Positions 1-9,029 are shown, counted from the stretch's first letter. The stretch is 64,000 bases of DNA from Streptomyces sp. Ag109_O5-10 (GCF_900105755.1 NZ_FNTQ01000001.1:248001-312000), one strand, 5' to 3'. The notes: a model not told the origin generated them from the letters alone. Numbers and translations: made by a program.

Positions 1-2
1 CC

Positions 3-1262
3 TCCGGGCAGCTCATCACCTTCCGCGCGGTGATGGGCTTCGGCGGCGCCTTCATCCTGCCCGCCACCCTCGCGATCATCATGAACGTCTTCGAGCCCGC
101 GGAGCAGCCCAAGGCCATCGGCATCTGGACGGGCGTGGTCGGATTCGCCATAGCCGCCGGACCCATAGCCGGCGGCATCCTGCTGGAGCACTTCTGGTGG
201 GGCTCGGTCTTCCTGGTCAACGTGCCGGTCGTCGTCGCCGCGATGGTGGCGATGGTGGCGATCGTCCCCGACTCCAGGGACCCCAGGCCCGGCCGCCTCG
301 ACCCGGTCGGGGTGCTGCTGTCGATCGCCGGTCTGGCACTGCTGGTCTACGGCATCATCAAGGGTGGCCAGCTGGGCGACTTCACCCGGCCCGAGTCCTG
401 GGCCACGATCCTCGGCGGCCTGGCGGTCCTCGCCGGCTTCGTCGGGTACGAGGCACGCAGCGAGCACCCGGCCCTCGACGTCGGCTACTTCCGCAACCGG
501 CGGTTCTCCGCGTCCGTCGCCGCCATCGGCCTGGTCTTCTTCGCTCTCATGGGCGTCACGTTCTTCAGCGTCTTCTACAACCAGAGCGTGCGGGGCTACA
601 GCGTCCTGCAGTCCGGTCTGCTCGTGCTGCCGCTGGCCGCCTCCCAGATGTTCTTCGCCCCGCGGGCCCGTCTGGTCGTGGCCCGCTACGGCGCCCGGGC
701 CGTCTGTGCCACCGGCCTCCTCCTGACCGCCACGGCCTTCGCCGGCTTCCTGCTGCTCGGCCAGGACACCCCCATCTGGGTTCTGGAGGTGCTGTTCTTC
801 CTGATGGGCGCGGGCATGGCCCATGTGATGCCGCCCGCCACCGTCATGATCATGTCGTCACTGCCGCGGGAGAAGGCCGGCTCCGGATCCGCCATCAACA
901 ACACCTTCCGGCAGGTCGGCGGGGCCATGGGCGTCGCCGTGCTCGGATCACTGCTGTCCACCACCTACCGCAACGGCATCCAAGGGCACCTGGGCGTACT
1001 GCCCGCCTCCGACCGGCACATCGCAGGCGAATCCCTCCAGGCCACCCTGGCCGTCGCCGAGAGGATGGGCCCGGCCGGCCAGACGCTGGTACGGCCCGCG
1101 GACGACGCCTTCATCCACGCCATGCACCTCACCGCGATCGGGTCGGCAGCAGTCGCCGTGGCCGGCGCGGCCGTCGTACTGGCCTTCCTGCCGGGCAAGG
1201 GGCCCGCCCCGGCCACCGGCGGTGACAAGCCCCGGCACCAGGCCGCAGGCCCCCAAAAATGA
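3..1262 (+). CDS. MFS drug exporter, DHA2 family (5' end outside window)
   Basis: Inner-membrane major-facilitator exporter of the 14-helix DHA2 type, which uses the proton gradient to expel small molecules. The frame is already open at base 3 and runs 419 codons to the stop, so about 80-100 N-terminal residues (the first two or three helices) lie left of the window. The first visible residues RVMGFGGA match the conserved arginine loop, and [14 protein letters not shown] at about residue 45 is the antiporter motif C region, followed by VFLVNVP as usual in this family. A run of hydrophobic helices follows, and the protein ends in a hydrophilic tail after LAFLPGKG. The substrate cannot be told. 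A 205-bp gap separates it from the next gene on the same strand. Confidence 0.88.
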   Translation, partial: SGQLITFRAVMGFGGAFILPATLAIIMNVFEPAEQPKAIGIWTGVVGFAIAAGPIAGGILLEHFWWGSVFLVNVPVVVAAMVAMVAIVPDSRDPRPGRLDPVGVLLSIAGLALLVYGIIKGGQLGDFTRPESWATILGGLAVLAGFVGYEARSEHPALDVGYFRNRRFSASVAAIGLVFFALMGVTFFSVFYNQSVRGYSVLQSGLLVLPLAASQMFFAPRARLVVARYGARAVCATGLLLTATAFAGFLLLGQDTPIWVLEVLFFLMGAGMAHVMPPATVMIMSSLPREKAGSGSAINNTFRQVGGAMGVAVLGSLLSTTYRNGIQGHLGVLPASDRHIAGESLQATLAVAERMGPAGQTLVRPADDAFIHAMHLTAIGSAAVAVAGAAVVLAFLPGKGPAPATGGDKPRHQAAGPQK

Positions 1263-1467
1263 TCAAGGGCCATCCCGCCGGCCACCGGGCCCCAGCCACG
1301 CCCGCATACCGCCGACGGCACACACCGAGCGAGCCGGCCCCGCACCGACTGCGCTGCCGCCGACCCGAACAGTCCGGCCACCGGACGACGAAAGACCCCA
1401 CACCGTCCGCTGACGCTCTGATCACGCCCCGACTCAGATGTCACATCACTCCCAAGGAGATCGACTC

Positions 1468-2370
1468 ATGACTACCAGCAACCTTGTACTCATCCCCGGC
1501 GCCGGCGGCGTGGGCCGTACCGTTTTCGAGCAACTGCGCGCGCACGACGTACCGGTGCGCTTCATGGTCCGCCGTGAGGACGAGCGGGCGGATGAACTGC
1601 GGGCGCTGGGCGCGGAGGTCGTCACCGGTGACCTGACCCGGCCCGAGACCGTGGCGGCCGCCCTGCAGGGCGTGACGCGGATGTACTTCGCGATGCGCGT
1701 GTCTGCGGACCACCTGCTGGCGGCGACCGTGGTGGCCTCCGTCGCACGGGAGTACGGGAATCTTGAGGCCCTGGTCGACCTGTCGCAGATGACGGTGTCG
1801 CAGATGACCGCCACCAGCACCGAGGAGTCGCACCAGCAACGCCTGCACTGGCTGGCGGAGCAGGTCTTCAACTGGTCCGGCCTGCCGGTGGTGCACATCC
1901 GGCCGACGGCGTTCCTGGACACACCGCTGTTCACCACCATGGCGGCGCAGTCGATCCAGAAGAACGGCACCATCGCGCTGCCGTTCGGCACCGGACGCAC
2001 CTCCCCGGTCGCCGTCGACGACGTCGCCCGGGTCATCGCCACCGTACTGCGCGACCCGGCTCCGCACATCGGGCAGGTCTACGAGCTGACCGGGCCACGC
2101 TCGGTCGACATGACGGAACTGGCCGCGGAGTTCTCCCGGGCGCTGGACCGGCCGGTGTCCTACGTGGACGTACCCGCGGACAGGTGGGAGGCACAGCTCC
2201 CGAAGCTGGGGATGCCACCGCACATCGCACAGCACGTCACCACCATGGCCCGGCTGCACCGGGACAACCGCTACGACCGCACGGCCGACGGTGTCGAGCG
2301 CGTGACGGGCACCCCTGCCCAGTCCATCGAGGCGTTCGTGGCCGCCCGCAGAGACTTCTACCTGGGCTGA
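1468..2370 (+). CDS. NmrA-like NAD(P)-binding oxidoreductase (atypical SDR)
   Basis: Cytosolic Rossmann-fold protein of the NmrA/HSCARG group, 300 residues. The N-terminus LVLIPGAGGVGRTVFEQL carries the glycine-rich dinucleotide-binding turn, followed by an arginine-rich VRREDERADELR segment that in this group contacts the NADP phosphate; a TxRPTAFLD-type segment (HIRPTAFLD) near residue 135 is also typical. The classical YxxxK catalytic pair of SDR enzymes is not evident, so it may be a redox sensor or an enzyme of unusual chemistry. ATG 1468 is preferred over the in-frame ATG at 1438 because AAGGAG lies about 9 bases before it. The substrate is unknown. Confidence 0.8.
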   Translation: MTTSNLVLIPGAGGVGRTVFEQLRAHDVPVRFMVRREDERADELRALGAEVVTGDLTRPETVAAALQGVTRMYFAMRVSADHLLAATVVASVAREYGNLEALVDLSQMTVSQMTATSTEESHQQRLHWLAEQVFNWSGLPVVHIRPTAFLDTPLFTTMAAQSIQKNGTIALPFGTGRTSPVAVDDVARVIATVLRDPAPHIGQVYELTGPRSVDMTELAAEFSRALDRPVSYVDVPADRWEAQLPKLGMPPHIAQHVTTMARLHRDNRYDRTADGVERVTGTPAQSIEAFVAARRDFYLG

Positions 2371-2388
2371 ACCGCGGTAACCGCGGTA
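2371..2388. repeat. Tandem pair of 8-bp palindromes after the NmrA-like gene
   Basis: Directly after the stop codon lie two copies of the self-complementary octamer ACCGCGGT separated by one A. Immediately to the right the sequence becomes the interior of a decayed XRE regulator gene, so the repeat marks the join between an intact gene and a truncated one. It could be an operator or a recombination scar; nothing in the sequence decides. Confidence 0.5.
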
Positions 2389-2607
2389 CACAAGTCCGAT
2401 CTGTGGTCCGGGCAGCCGGTCACCATCCGTCTGGACGACCTCGACATCATCTGCGAGGTCTTGGGCTGCCAACCCAACGACCTTCTGGCCCCGGAGCCCG
2501 AGAAGGGCCGCGCTCGTCGTCCCGCAAGCACGTCCGCCCCGGTGGCAGTTGCGGGCGAGCACCCCGGGATCGAACGTCGGGTCGGTCGGACGGAGCCACC
2601 GCTGTGA
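2389..2607 (+). pseudogene. C-terminal remnant of an XRE-family helix-turn-helix regulator
   Basis: The frame starting after the palindromes translates to KSDLWSGQPVTIRLDDLDII followed by CEVLGCQPNDLL, which is the end of the small XRE/Cro domain (last helices, with the typical cysteine pair xICxxLxCQPxDLL). The N-terminal helices and any start codon are missing. The frame ends in TGA at 2605-2607 and overlaps the GTG start of the zinc-ribbon gene by four bases (GTGA), the usual arrangement of translationally coupled genes. In streptomycetes such small XRE genes commonly precede a zinc-ribbon/tyrosine recombinase gene, which is exactly what follows here in decayed form. Confidence 0.7.
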
Positions 2608-3167
2608 ACCTGCGGCCCCGGCCGTGCAAGCAGTGCGGCGACAAGGTCGCGGAGTACGGCCGGCTCCGCTGCTTCAGCTGTCTGCATCCCGAACTTCCGT
2701 CGCCGACCTGCAAAGCATGCGGCAGCGCCGCCTACTACGTCGGCGGCTACTGCCGTCGCTGTCATCCCCGCGTGCCGTATGCGGACAGCTGTAGCGACTG
2801 CCTCGCCTGGGGCACCTGGCACCGCCACGGCCGCTGTGCAGCCTGTACCTCCTTGCGTAACCGCGGCCACGAGACCGGCACTTGCGCGACCTGCCGTCGC
2901 ATCGTGCCGGTCCTCAAGCACGGGATGTGCCGGCTGTGCCGCTGCCAGGCCCAAGCCGTTCCTCGGACGTGGCAGCGCCCGGACCTCACCACCGCGGCCG
3001 CCACCGGGCAGCAGCTGTTCATCGCCGATCTGGTCCGGCGGGTCCCCCTTGCCACTCGACCGAAGGAGCGCGGCTCACCCGAAGCGCACCAGCACACTGG
3101 CCTCTCATCCTGGGTGATGCCTCGGTGGCGGCAGGATCCGCTGTTCGTTGCCGAGCGGGACATGTAG
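2604..3167 (+). CDS. Cysteine-rich zinc-ribbon protein, N-terminal part of a broken recombinase-like gene
   Basis: 188 residues from GTG 2604. At least eight CxxC pairs occur in order (CKQC, CFSC, CKAC, CRRC, CSDC, CAAC, CATC, CRLC), indicating four or more treble-clef/zinc-ribbon units in residues 1-115. Family knowledge: these ribbons form the N-terminus of a roughly 500-600-residue actinobacterial protein whose C-terminal half resembles tyrosine recombinases. Here the frame stops at 3167 after VAERDM; the homologous continuation is found out of frame from 3177, so this is most likely the 5' part of a frameshifted gene rather than an independent protein. The open part could still be translated, coupled to the preceding XRE remnant. 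Confidence 0.6.
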   Translation: MNLRPRPCKQCGDKVAEYGRLRCFSCLHPELPSPTCKACGSAAYYVGGYCRRCHPRVPYADSCSDCLAWGTWHRHGRCAACTSLRNRGHETGTCATCRRIVPVLKHGMCRLCRCQAQAVPRTWQRPDLTTAAATGQQLFIADLVRRVPLATRPKERGSPEAHQHTGLSSWVMPRWRQDPLFVAERDM

Positions 3168-3176
3168 CGCGTCACC

Positions 3177-4260
3177 GTGCCCGATGTCGAGCCCATCGAT
3201 CCCGCCTTCACCGACTATGTCTCCGGGCAGGCCGAGGTAAGCGCCGAGACCCAAGGCTGGTCACCGGCCTTGCGCGAGCGGGTGCTGCGAAGCCTGTACC
3301 TGCTGACCGCCGTGCACGGCCGGCACGAACGCATCAAGGGCGGCACTGTCGCCACCCTGCCGCGCCAGCGAGCCACACGTGCCGTCACCCGGGTCACTGA
3401 GGTGCTCGCCCACCTCGACCCTCTCGACGACGACCGCATCGACTCTCTCGACGCGTGGATCCACCGCCGGCTCGGCGACGTGCACCCGGAGATCCGTGCA
3501 GAAGTCCTCGTGTGGACCGCATCGTCCGATACGGCGGGCCCGTCGCCGTCCCCGCCCGAACGCCACTGTCCGTAACCAGGTCATGGCCTCGATCCCGTTC
3601 CTTCTCGATTGCTCGAAGCGCTACCGCACCCTCCGCCAGGTCACCCGCGCCGACCTCACGGAGTGGCTGTCCCAGTGCGCGGCACCGCACAACGACGCCG
3701 TCACGCTGCGCAACATGTTCAAAACCCTCAAGAGCCAACGGCTGCTGTTCGCCTACCCCGCACGTGGCCGGAGTCTGGGGGCCAGGCCCGCCTCGGTACC
3801 CACGCCGCTGAGCCCCGAGGCGATCCAGACATTGGCCGCGGCCGCCGAGGGCGACCCCGCCCTGAAGCTGCTGGTGGCCCTCATCGGAATTCACGCGCTC
3901 TATCCCCACGAGGCCCGCGAGTTGCCCTTGGCTGCCGTCGGCTTCACCGGCGGCCGGCTCGGGCACGGCAACATCGACCACCCCCTCGACGCCTTCACCC
4001 GTCAGGCCGCTGCCGACTACATCCAGCTCAGGCACTCACGCCGGCCACACACCCGCAACCCCCACCTGTTCCTCAGCTCGCAGACCGCGCACTCTCGCAC
4101 GCCGGTCACCATCGGCTGGATGCAACCCCTTCTAAAAGATCTCCCCGTCACCGCACAGCGACTTCGTGAGGACCGAATCCTCGAAGGGACCGCCGTCACC
4201 GGCGCCGACCCGCAACACACCTATGCGCGGTATTCAACATCACCCCTGACACCGGACTTC
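3177..4260 (+). pseudogene. Decayed tyrosine recombinase-like (XerC/D-type) C-terminal half
   Basis: Three reading frames must be joined. Bases 3177-3540 give a helical SAM-like core-binding segment (SALRERVLRS-type, then DDDRIDSLDAWIHRRLGD). From about 3590 another frame gives RYRTLRQVTRADLTEWL, LRNMFKTLKSQRLLF and the catalytic-domain start LLVALIGIHAL. At the place where tyrosine recombinases have the first catalytic arginine (HGLR-type motif) this copy has HALYPHEAREL, so the arginine is replaced by tyrosine. The distal part, with LREDRILEGTAVTG, degenerates before the region where the nucleophile tyrosine is expected. With at least two frameshifts and lost catalytic residues the gene is dead. 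Confidence 0.65.
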
Positions 4261-4384
4261 GCTGCACCCGGCCATTCCACCCTGACCCCTTGTCCGACCA
4301 AGACCAGGAGGACACCTCGTAGACGGCCGGTGACGGCGTCCGCGAGGGGCGCAGCCAGGTCTCCGTTGTATGTAGTGTGCGGAA

Positions 4385-4954
4385 ATGACAAGAAGCGAAC
4401 GGCTCGCGGAGCAACTGGACTGGTACTGGCACAAGAACCTGCGGCCGCGGCTGGACGGTCTTACCGATGAGGAGTATTTGTGGGAGCCGGTGCGCGGCTG
4501 CTGGAGCATCCGCCCACGTGGCACGTCGGCCACACCAATGTCTGAAGGCTCGGGGGAATGGACGATGGCCTCCGCGTCCCCTGCCCCGGTGCCGGCGCCG
4601 GCGCCGGTGACCACGATTGCCTGGCGGCTGGCGCACATCATTGTCTCGTGCCTGGGCTATCGAGTCGGATGGTACTTCGGCGGCCAGGACGTCGACTCCG
4701 AGACATTCGCCTACGCGGGGACCGCTGACGAGGCGCTGAGACAGCTCGATGAGATGTATGGGAGATGGAACGCGGGGGTCCGCGAACTCTCGGACGCTGA
4801 CCTGGACAATCCGCCCGCGGTGGGTCCCGAGCGGTTTCCCATGGAGAACAGGGTCCTGCACGTTAACAGGGAGCTGATCCATCACGGCGCCGAGATTTCC
4901 TTGCTGCGCGACCTCTACCGCTGGCAGGACGGAGCCGTACCGCGCCGAATGTGA
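4385..4954 (+). CDS. DinB-superfamily protein
   Basis: 189 residues, predicted cytosolic four-helix-bundle protein of the DinB/mycothiol-dependent S-transferase superfamily. Metal-ligand histidines are seen in the expected places: TTIAWRLAHI in the second helix and NRELIHHGAEI in the last core helix; an N-terminal helix starts RLAEQLDWYWHKNL and is followed by WEPVRGCWSIR, the usual LxWxPxxxxWSI-type loop. A proline/alanine-rich insert (PAPVPAPAP) separates helices 1 and 2. The members characterised use a metal and a thiol such as mycothiol; the substrate here is unknown. It stands alone between the recombinase relic and a gene-poor stretch. Confidence 0.78.
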   Translation: MTRSERLAEQLDWYWHKNLRPRLDGLTDEEYLWEPVRGCWSIRPRGTSATPMSEGSGEWTMASASPAPVPAPAPVTTIAWRLAHIIVSCLGYRVGWYFGGQDVDSETFAYAGTADEALRQLDEMYGRWNAGVRELSDADLDNPPAVGPERFPMENRVLHVNRELIHHGAEISLLRDLYRWQDGAVPRRM

Positions 4955-5448
4955 CCTTTCGGTAACCGGCGATCGAGCTTCGGAATCCTACGTGGGCTCC
5001 GTGACGCTCCGTGGCTGCGAGCTTCACTGACCGTCTCGCTCCGGCCCATGACCGACGCCAAGAATGCGACCTCGAATCCGTCGGAACCGAACCTCACACG
5101 GCTGAGGATCCCGGGTGGCAGGGGTCAAGTTCATGGTGCCGGCGCCCCAGAAAGCGCGAACTCAGGTGCTTTGGTCGGCGACTACATCGGGGACAGCACC
5201 CGAGCCGACATCGCCTACGCCCGGTCGCCGGGCAGGCCCGTGCGGTTCACGCACCCGGAAGTCGATCCTCACGCCTGACCGCCCGCTGCCACCTGACAAC
5301 CAGGGCCGGCAGCCCGCCGCCTGACCGTCTCGGGGTGGCTTCGGCCGCCGCCCACCCCACACCCTCCGCAGGCATCCTCCCGGAATTGATCATCTAGGCT
5401 TGCCGCCGATCGCCAACTGGGGCAGCGACGAGGCCGGGAGAGAAACTC
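4955..5448. other. 494-bp stretch without a convincing gene
   Basis: No complete gene is supported. On the plus strand around 5160-5278 one frame contains ALVGDYIG followed by ADIAYARS, faintly like the GDYxG loops of secreted sialidase-like beta propellers, but there is no start, no repeat of the motif and no continuation; it is at most a fragment. The last 40 bases before 5449 carry GGGAGAG, the ribosome site of the epimerase gene. Confidence 0.4.
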
Positions 5449-6444
5449 GTGACGAAGGTCCTGATCGCCGGGGGAGCCGGTTACATCGGTAGCACGGTCG
5501 CCTCGGCCTGCCTGGACGCAGGCATCACCCCTGTGATCCTCGACAGCCTGGTTCGGGGCCGCCGCGAGTTCACCGAGGGCCGCACCTTCTACGAGGGCGA
5601 CATCGCGGACGGGGAACTGGTCGACCGGATCTTCTCGGAGCACCCCGACATCTCCGCGGTGGTGCACTGTGCGGCGTTGATCGTGGTGCCCGAGTCCGTC
5701 GCGGACCCGATCGGCTACTACGAGGCAAACGTGGCAAAGAGCCTGGCCTTCGTCAGGCACCTGCACCGCAACGGCTGTGACCGCATCATCTTCAGCGGCT
5801 CAGCCTCCATCTATCAGGCCGAGGACGGCTCGCCCGTCGACGAGAACTCGCCGCTGGCGCCGCAGAGTCCCTACGCACGGACCAAGGCCGTCTGCGAGGA
5901 GATGTTCGCCGACATCGCCGTGGCAGGGCCGCGCGTGTTGTCTCTGCGCTATTTCAACCCGGTCGGGGCCGACCCGGAGTTGCGTACGGGGCTCCAGCTC
6001 AGGCGGCCCAGTCACGCCCTGGGCATGCTCGTCCTGGCACACGAGGAGGGCCGTCCGTTCCCGGTCACAGGGACGGACTACCCGACACGCGACGGCTCGG
6101 GCATCCGGGACTACGTGCATGTCTGGGACCTCGCCGCGGCCCACATCGCGGCGATCGAGCGTTTCGACTCCATCCTCGTGGGGCCGAAGCGCTCGATCGC
6201 GATCAACCTGGGCACAGGCTCGGGAACCACGGTCCGGGAGCTGTGCGCCGCGTTCAACAATGTCGTCAGCACGCCCCTGGCCACCATCGACTCCGATCGG
6301 CGGCCCGGAGACGTCGCCGGGAGTTACACGAAGAGCGACCGGGCGTCCGAGCTACTGGGGTGGACACCGAAGCTGTCCTTGGAAGAGGGCATCCGGTCCG
6401 CCCTGGACTGGATACCGGTGCGCGATGCGCTGTTGAGGGACTGA
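5449..6444 (+). CDS. galE: UDP-glucose 4-epimerase
   Basis: Extended short-chain dehydrogenase that interconverts UDP-glucose and UDP-galactose with tightly bound NAD, cytosolic. 331 residues, the normal length. Seen: GGAGYIGS at residues 8-15 for NAD binding, DSLVRG after strand 2, HCAALIVVPESV, the catalytic SGSASIY and YARTK (YxxxK) pair, LRYFNPVGA, and the C-terminal substrate segment TRDGSGIRDYVHVWDLA, all typical of GalE. The start is GTG behind GGGAGAG. It is not in a gal operon here, so cell-surface sugar supply is as likely a role as galactose use; related epimerases acting on other UDP-sugars cannot be excluded. Confidence 0.93.
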   Translation: MTKVLIAGGAGYIGSTVASACLDAGITPVILDSLVRGRREFTEGRTFYEGDIADGELVDRIFSEHPDISAVVHCAALIVVPESVADPIGYYEANVAKSLAFVRHLHRNGCDRIIFSGSASIYQAEDGSPVDENSPLAPQSPYARTKAVCEEMFADIAVAGPRVLSLRYFNPVGADPELRTGLQLRRPSHALGMLVLAHEEGRPFPVTGTDYPTRDGSGIRDYVHVWDLAAAHIAAIERFDSILVGPKRSIAINLGTGSGTTVRELCAAFNNVVSTPLATIDSDRRPGDVAGSYTKSDRASELLGWTPKLSLEEGIRSALDWIPVRDALLRD

Positions 6445-6553
6445 GGGCTGGCACAGCGGGGCGTCGACGCTTGGGCTGCCGCTTCTCCGGGGAGCCGGCC
6501 GGTGGGGTGGTTCCGGGCATCACACACCGACATGCCTGGAGCCTGCCCGGATA

Positions 6554-6790
6554 TCAGCCGGCCTCATGAGGGTTGTCGGGGGAGGCCGCACCGTCCAGGT
6601 GAGCGGCGATGCGGGCGACGGTCTGCTCCTTGCCTGCGGACAGGTGGGCCTGCATTCCTGTCGCACGGGCGGCTTCGACGTCGACGTCGACGTCGATGTC
6701 GACGTCGTAGTCGTCGGTGAAGAGACAGTCCGCCGGGTGTACTTCCAGACGGGCACACATGATGTCCGTACGCGATCAGCTCCGCATTCG
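6554..6790 (-). pseudogene. C-terminal remnant of a HAD-family hydrolase with an expanded acidic repeat
   Basis: The minus-strand frame read from about 6760 gives ARLEVHPADCLFTDDYD, then a run of alternating Asp and Val/Ile, then VEAARATGMQAHL and RIAAHLDG up to the stop. This is the last part of a HAD hydrolase: LxVxPxxxLFxDD is motif IV, normally followed directly by xxNVEAARAxGM. Here the aspartate loop has been extended by a hexanucleotide microsatellite. The upstream two thirds of the gene, with motifs I-III, are absent, so it is a fragment. It lies just upstream of an intact, oppositely oriented HAD gene. Confidence 0.6.
6674..6716. repeat. GACGTC hexanucleotide microsatellite inside the HAD remnant
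   Basis: About six near-perfect copies of GACGTC (one GATGTC variant) in tandem, fading into GTAGTCGTC. Because six is a multiple of three, the repeat adds Val-Asp dipeptides without changing frame. It sits at the motif-IV loop of the HAD fragment. Confidence 0.85.
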
Positions 6791-6943
6791 GGACCCCGAG
6801 CCAGGATGGGAAGCCTCTGCTCACACGTGATCACCAGGTTCCCGGAACCTGCTCGGTCTCAGGACGTCGGCGGATTGCACGGGTTGCAGATCTTGATCGC
6901 TTGGGCTTGCGGCCGGCTCGTCGGTCCCGCAAAGATCGGCTGC

Positions 6944-7633
6944 ATGATCAAGGGTGTCATGTTCGACTTCTCCGGGACGCTCTTCCGGATCGAATCGGCC
7001 GCGCAGTGGCTGCACGCGGTTGCGACGAAGGCCGGTCTGGACGTGCCCGAGGGCGAACTCGACGCGTGCGTCAGCCGGCTCGAGGAGTTCGGGGCTCAGC
7101 CCGGAGGGGTTCCTCCGCGCACCGTGCCGCCCCATCTGGAGGCACTGTGGCGGGAGCGCGATCTGACCGCCGCACAACACCGGGCTGCCTTCACAGCCCT
7201 TGCCCGGGAAGCGCAGCTGCCTGCGGCTGACCTGGCCGAGGCCCTGTACGAACGTTCCCAAACGCCAGGAGCGTGGCTGCCTTATCCCGACACCGGGGAA
7301 ACCCTCCGCGCCCTGCGCGGGCGAGGCATCCCGGTCGCTGTCGTCAGCAACATCGGCTGGGACATGCGCCCCGTCTTCCGCCACCACGGTGTCGACGACC
7401 TCGTGGACGCCTACATACTCTCCTTCGAACGCGGAGTGAAAAAGCCCGACCCTGGGATCTTCCAGGTGGCATGCGACAAGCTCGGAGTGGCGCCCGGCGA
7501 CGCACTCATGGTGGGAGACGAGCCTGTCGCGGACGTCGGCGCTGCCACGCTGGGGTGCCGGGTCCACCTGGTCGATCCCCTGCCCGTTGACCAGCGTCCC
7601 GGCGCGCTGGCCGAGGTGCTCCAGTTCCTCTGA
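6944..7633 (+). CDS. HAD-superfamily hydrolase, subfamily IA type
   Basis: 229 residues, cytosolic. Motif I is GVMFDFSGTLF: the nucleophile Asp is present, but the usual second acid (DxD) is replaced by Ser. Motif II is VVSNIGWD, motif III lysine is in GVKKPDPGIF, and motif IV is MVGDEPVADVGAA. A helical cap lies between residues 25 and 95. Family knowledge: the second Asp is the general acid/base in phosphatases, so a Ser variant may have weak or different activity (haloacid dehalogenase-like members also lack it), though many actinobacterial annotated hydrolases share DFSGTL. ATG 6944 is chosen because it starts right at MIKGVMFDF; upstream codons are the remnant region. Confidence 0.85.
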   Translation: MIKGVMFDFSGTLFRIESAAQWLHAVATKAGLDVPEGELDACVSRLEEFGAQPGGVPPRTVPPHLEALWRERDLTAAQHRAAFTALAREAQLPAADLAEALYERSQTPGAWLPYPDTGETLRALRGRGIPVAVVSNIGWDMRPVFRHHGVDDLVDAYILSFERGVKKPDPGIFQVACDKLGVAPGDALMVGDEPVADVGAATLGCRVHLVDPLPVDQRPGALAEVLQFL

Positions 7634-7718
7634 CGTGCCCGACCGGGGCGACTTTCGGCGCGATGTCGAGGCCCCGGCGCGAGGACCGCTGCGAGTGAAG
7701 GCCCGGCAGCCGAAAGAG

Positions 7719-8055
7719 CTAGTGGGCGTTTCCGCGGGTGGTAGCGAACGTCTCGACCGAGCCGAGGCTGATGATCACCCCGCCGCCGCTGGTCTTCACG
7801 TGGTTGAGCGCGGCCTTCGTACCGGGGTACGTGCCCTTGAGACGAGTGGCGATGCCCGTGTCGAAGTCGTCCCCGGGCAGATTCTCGGTCGGGTCGAGGG
7901 TTCTGTTGCCGGCGTTGTCGTCCAGGATGCTGACGCTGCGAGCTCGGCGGTCGCCTGGTCGAACATGGCCGTGATACCGGCGGACTTGCTGACGTGTTGA
8001 TCTCCGCCGGCTCGGCGAGATCCGGGCGCGGCACGAAGCCATCCGACGACGTCAT
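7719..8055 (-). pseudogene. Internal fragment of a short-chain dehydrogenase/reductase
   Basis: Reading leftwards, a start-like MTSSDGFVPRPDLAEPAE is followed, after a frame change, by SAGITAMFDQATAELA, then after another single-base shift by SVSILDDNAGNRTLD, RLKGTYPGTKAAL and GGGVIISLGSVE. These are the middle of a classical SDR (DNAG strand, the helix ending in the catalytic asparagine region and the IISLGS strand carrying the catalytic Ser). The frame stops at 7719, before the YxxxK helix. The N-terminal Rossmann turn is also absent. A gene broken by two frameshifts and truncated at both ends. Confidence 0.6.
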
Positions 8056-8308
8056 GGTGCTCTCTTCATTGATCAAACACGCGGGTCGTTCATGGGGGGG
8101 GCGGTGCTCGACCTCGCGTCGCCCCACACACACCGCCGTGCCCGCGGGCATCACCGCCAGGCCGCACCTGTCCGGTGGCCGGGTGAGCGGGACCGCAACG
8201 GCCGCGTCGCCACCGGCACCGCAGAGGGGGCAAGACACTCGACGCGACGGCCGGCGAAGCAGGTGTGCAGTGCCGCGGGGAACGGAGCGTCCGCGGTCAT
8301 CAGGGTGA

Positions 8309-8700
8309 TCAGCTCCAGGCGGATTCGGAGACCGAACGCCACTTCGCATCGGACTCGGCGAGAGCCGCACCGGCGGCGTCCCAGTACTGCACGGCGTCCT
8401 TGCCGAGCAGGATCCGTACCGGGGCGTCGTCGCGGCCGGAGAGGTCGGCGATGATTTCGGCGATCCGGGCCGGGTCGGCGGAGTTCGCCACCCCCGCGTC
8501 CGGGTCATAGGTGCGGATCATGTCGACGAACGCGCCGACGGTCTGCCGATAGGGCTCGCTGATCGGCGGGATGCTCATCGACGAGCCGGCCCAGTCGGTA
8601 CGCATGCCACCCGGCTCCAGCACGGTGATCTTCACGCCGAACGGCGCGATCTCCTGAGCCAAGACGGTGGAAAACCCGCCGACCGCCCACTTCGCACCTG
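8309..8700 (-). pseudogene. C-terminal fragment of a second short-chain dehydrogenase/reductase
   Basis: The minus frame begins in GAKWAVGGFS, which corresponds to the part just after the catalytic tyrosine (normally YSAxKWAxxGFS), and continues LAQEIAPFGVKITVLEPGG with MRTDWAG, then a helical tail. This is the last 130 residues of an SDR of the kind that follow the VLEPGGMRTDW pattern. Since it lies upstream (to the right) of the other SDR fragment but represents the C-terminus, the two pieces cannot be one gene in order; they derive from two genes or from a rearrangement. Confidence 0.65.
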
Positions 8701-8990
8701 ACTGTTGCGGGTCAGCACGTTGTCGACGGGCGAACCGGCTTCCGGGCGGTCTGCGCGCTCGCGGGCGTCGACGAGTCCGTCCCAGTGCTCGGCGGTCCCG
8801 TCGTAGACGTCCAGGAGAACGGCGAGGAATACGTCACGGTCGAGTGACCGGAGTCCACGGGTGCGCTCTTTCGGGCTCGCTCTCGGGACCGCCCTGCGCA
8901 GCTCACCGAACGGCTGAACCCCCTCGCCGAGCGGGCGCTTGACCAGCGGCGCCCACTTGTTTGGCGGGACCCGGTTCATAGTCCAAGGGG
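8701..8990 (-). pseudogene. Unrecognised coding remnant fused to the SDR fragment
   Basis: The minus strand carries a codon-biased frame with KWAPLVKRPLGEGV, then DRDVFLAVLLDVYDGTAEHW and DGLVDARERA, which looks like genuine protein sequence but matches no family I can name. It runs directly into the SDR fragment out of frame at about 8700 and has no clear start. Probably the end of another broken gene. Confidence 0.3.
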
Positions 8991-9029
8991 GCCCCATCGG
9001 TAACCGGATGCCTGCCGGGCCTCGAGCGC

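Noticed and set aside
1222..1471. Small gene between the MFS and NmrA-like genes
   Set aside because: Frames are Pro/Arg/Thr-rich shadows; no ribosome site except that of the NmrA-like gene at 1453.
6674..6716. Regulatory CGTCGACG operator array
   Set aside because: The hexamers lie inside the HAD remnant frame and encode the expected protein context on both sides; microsatellite expansion is simpler.
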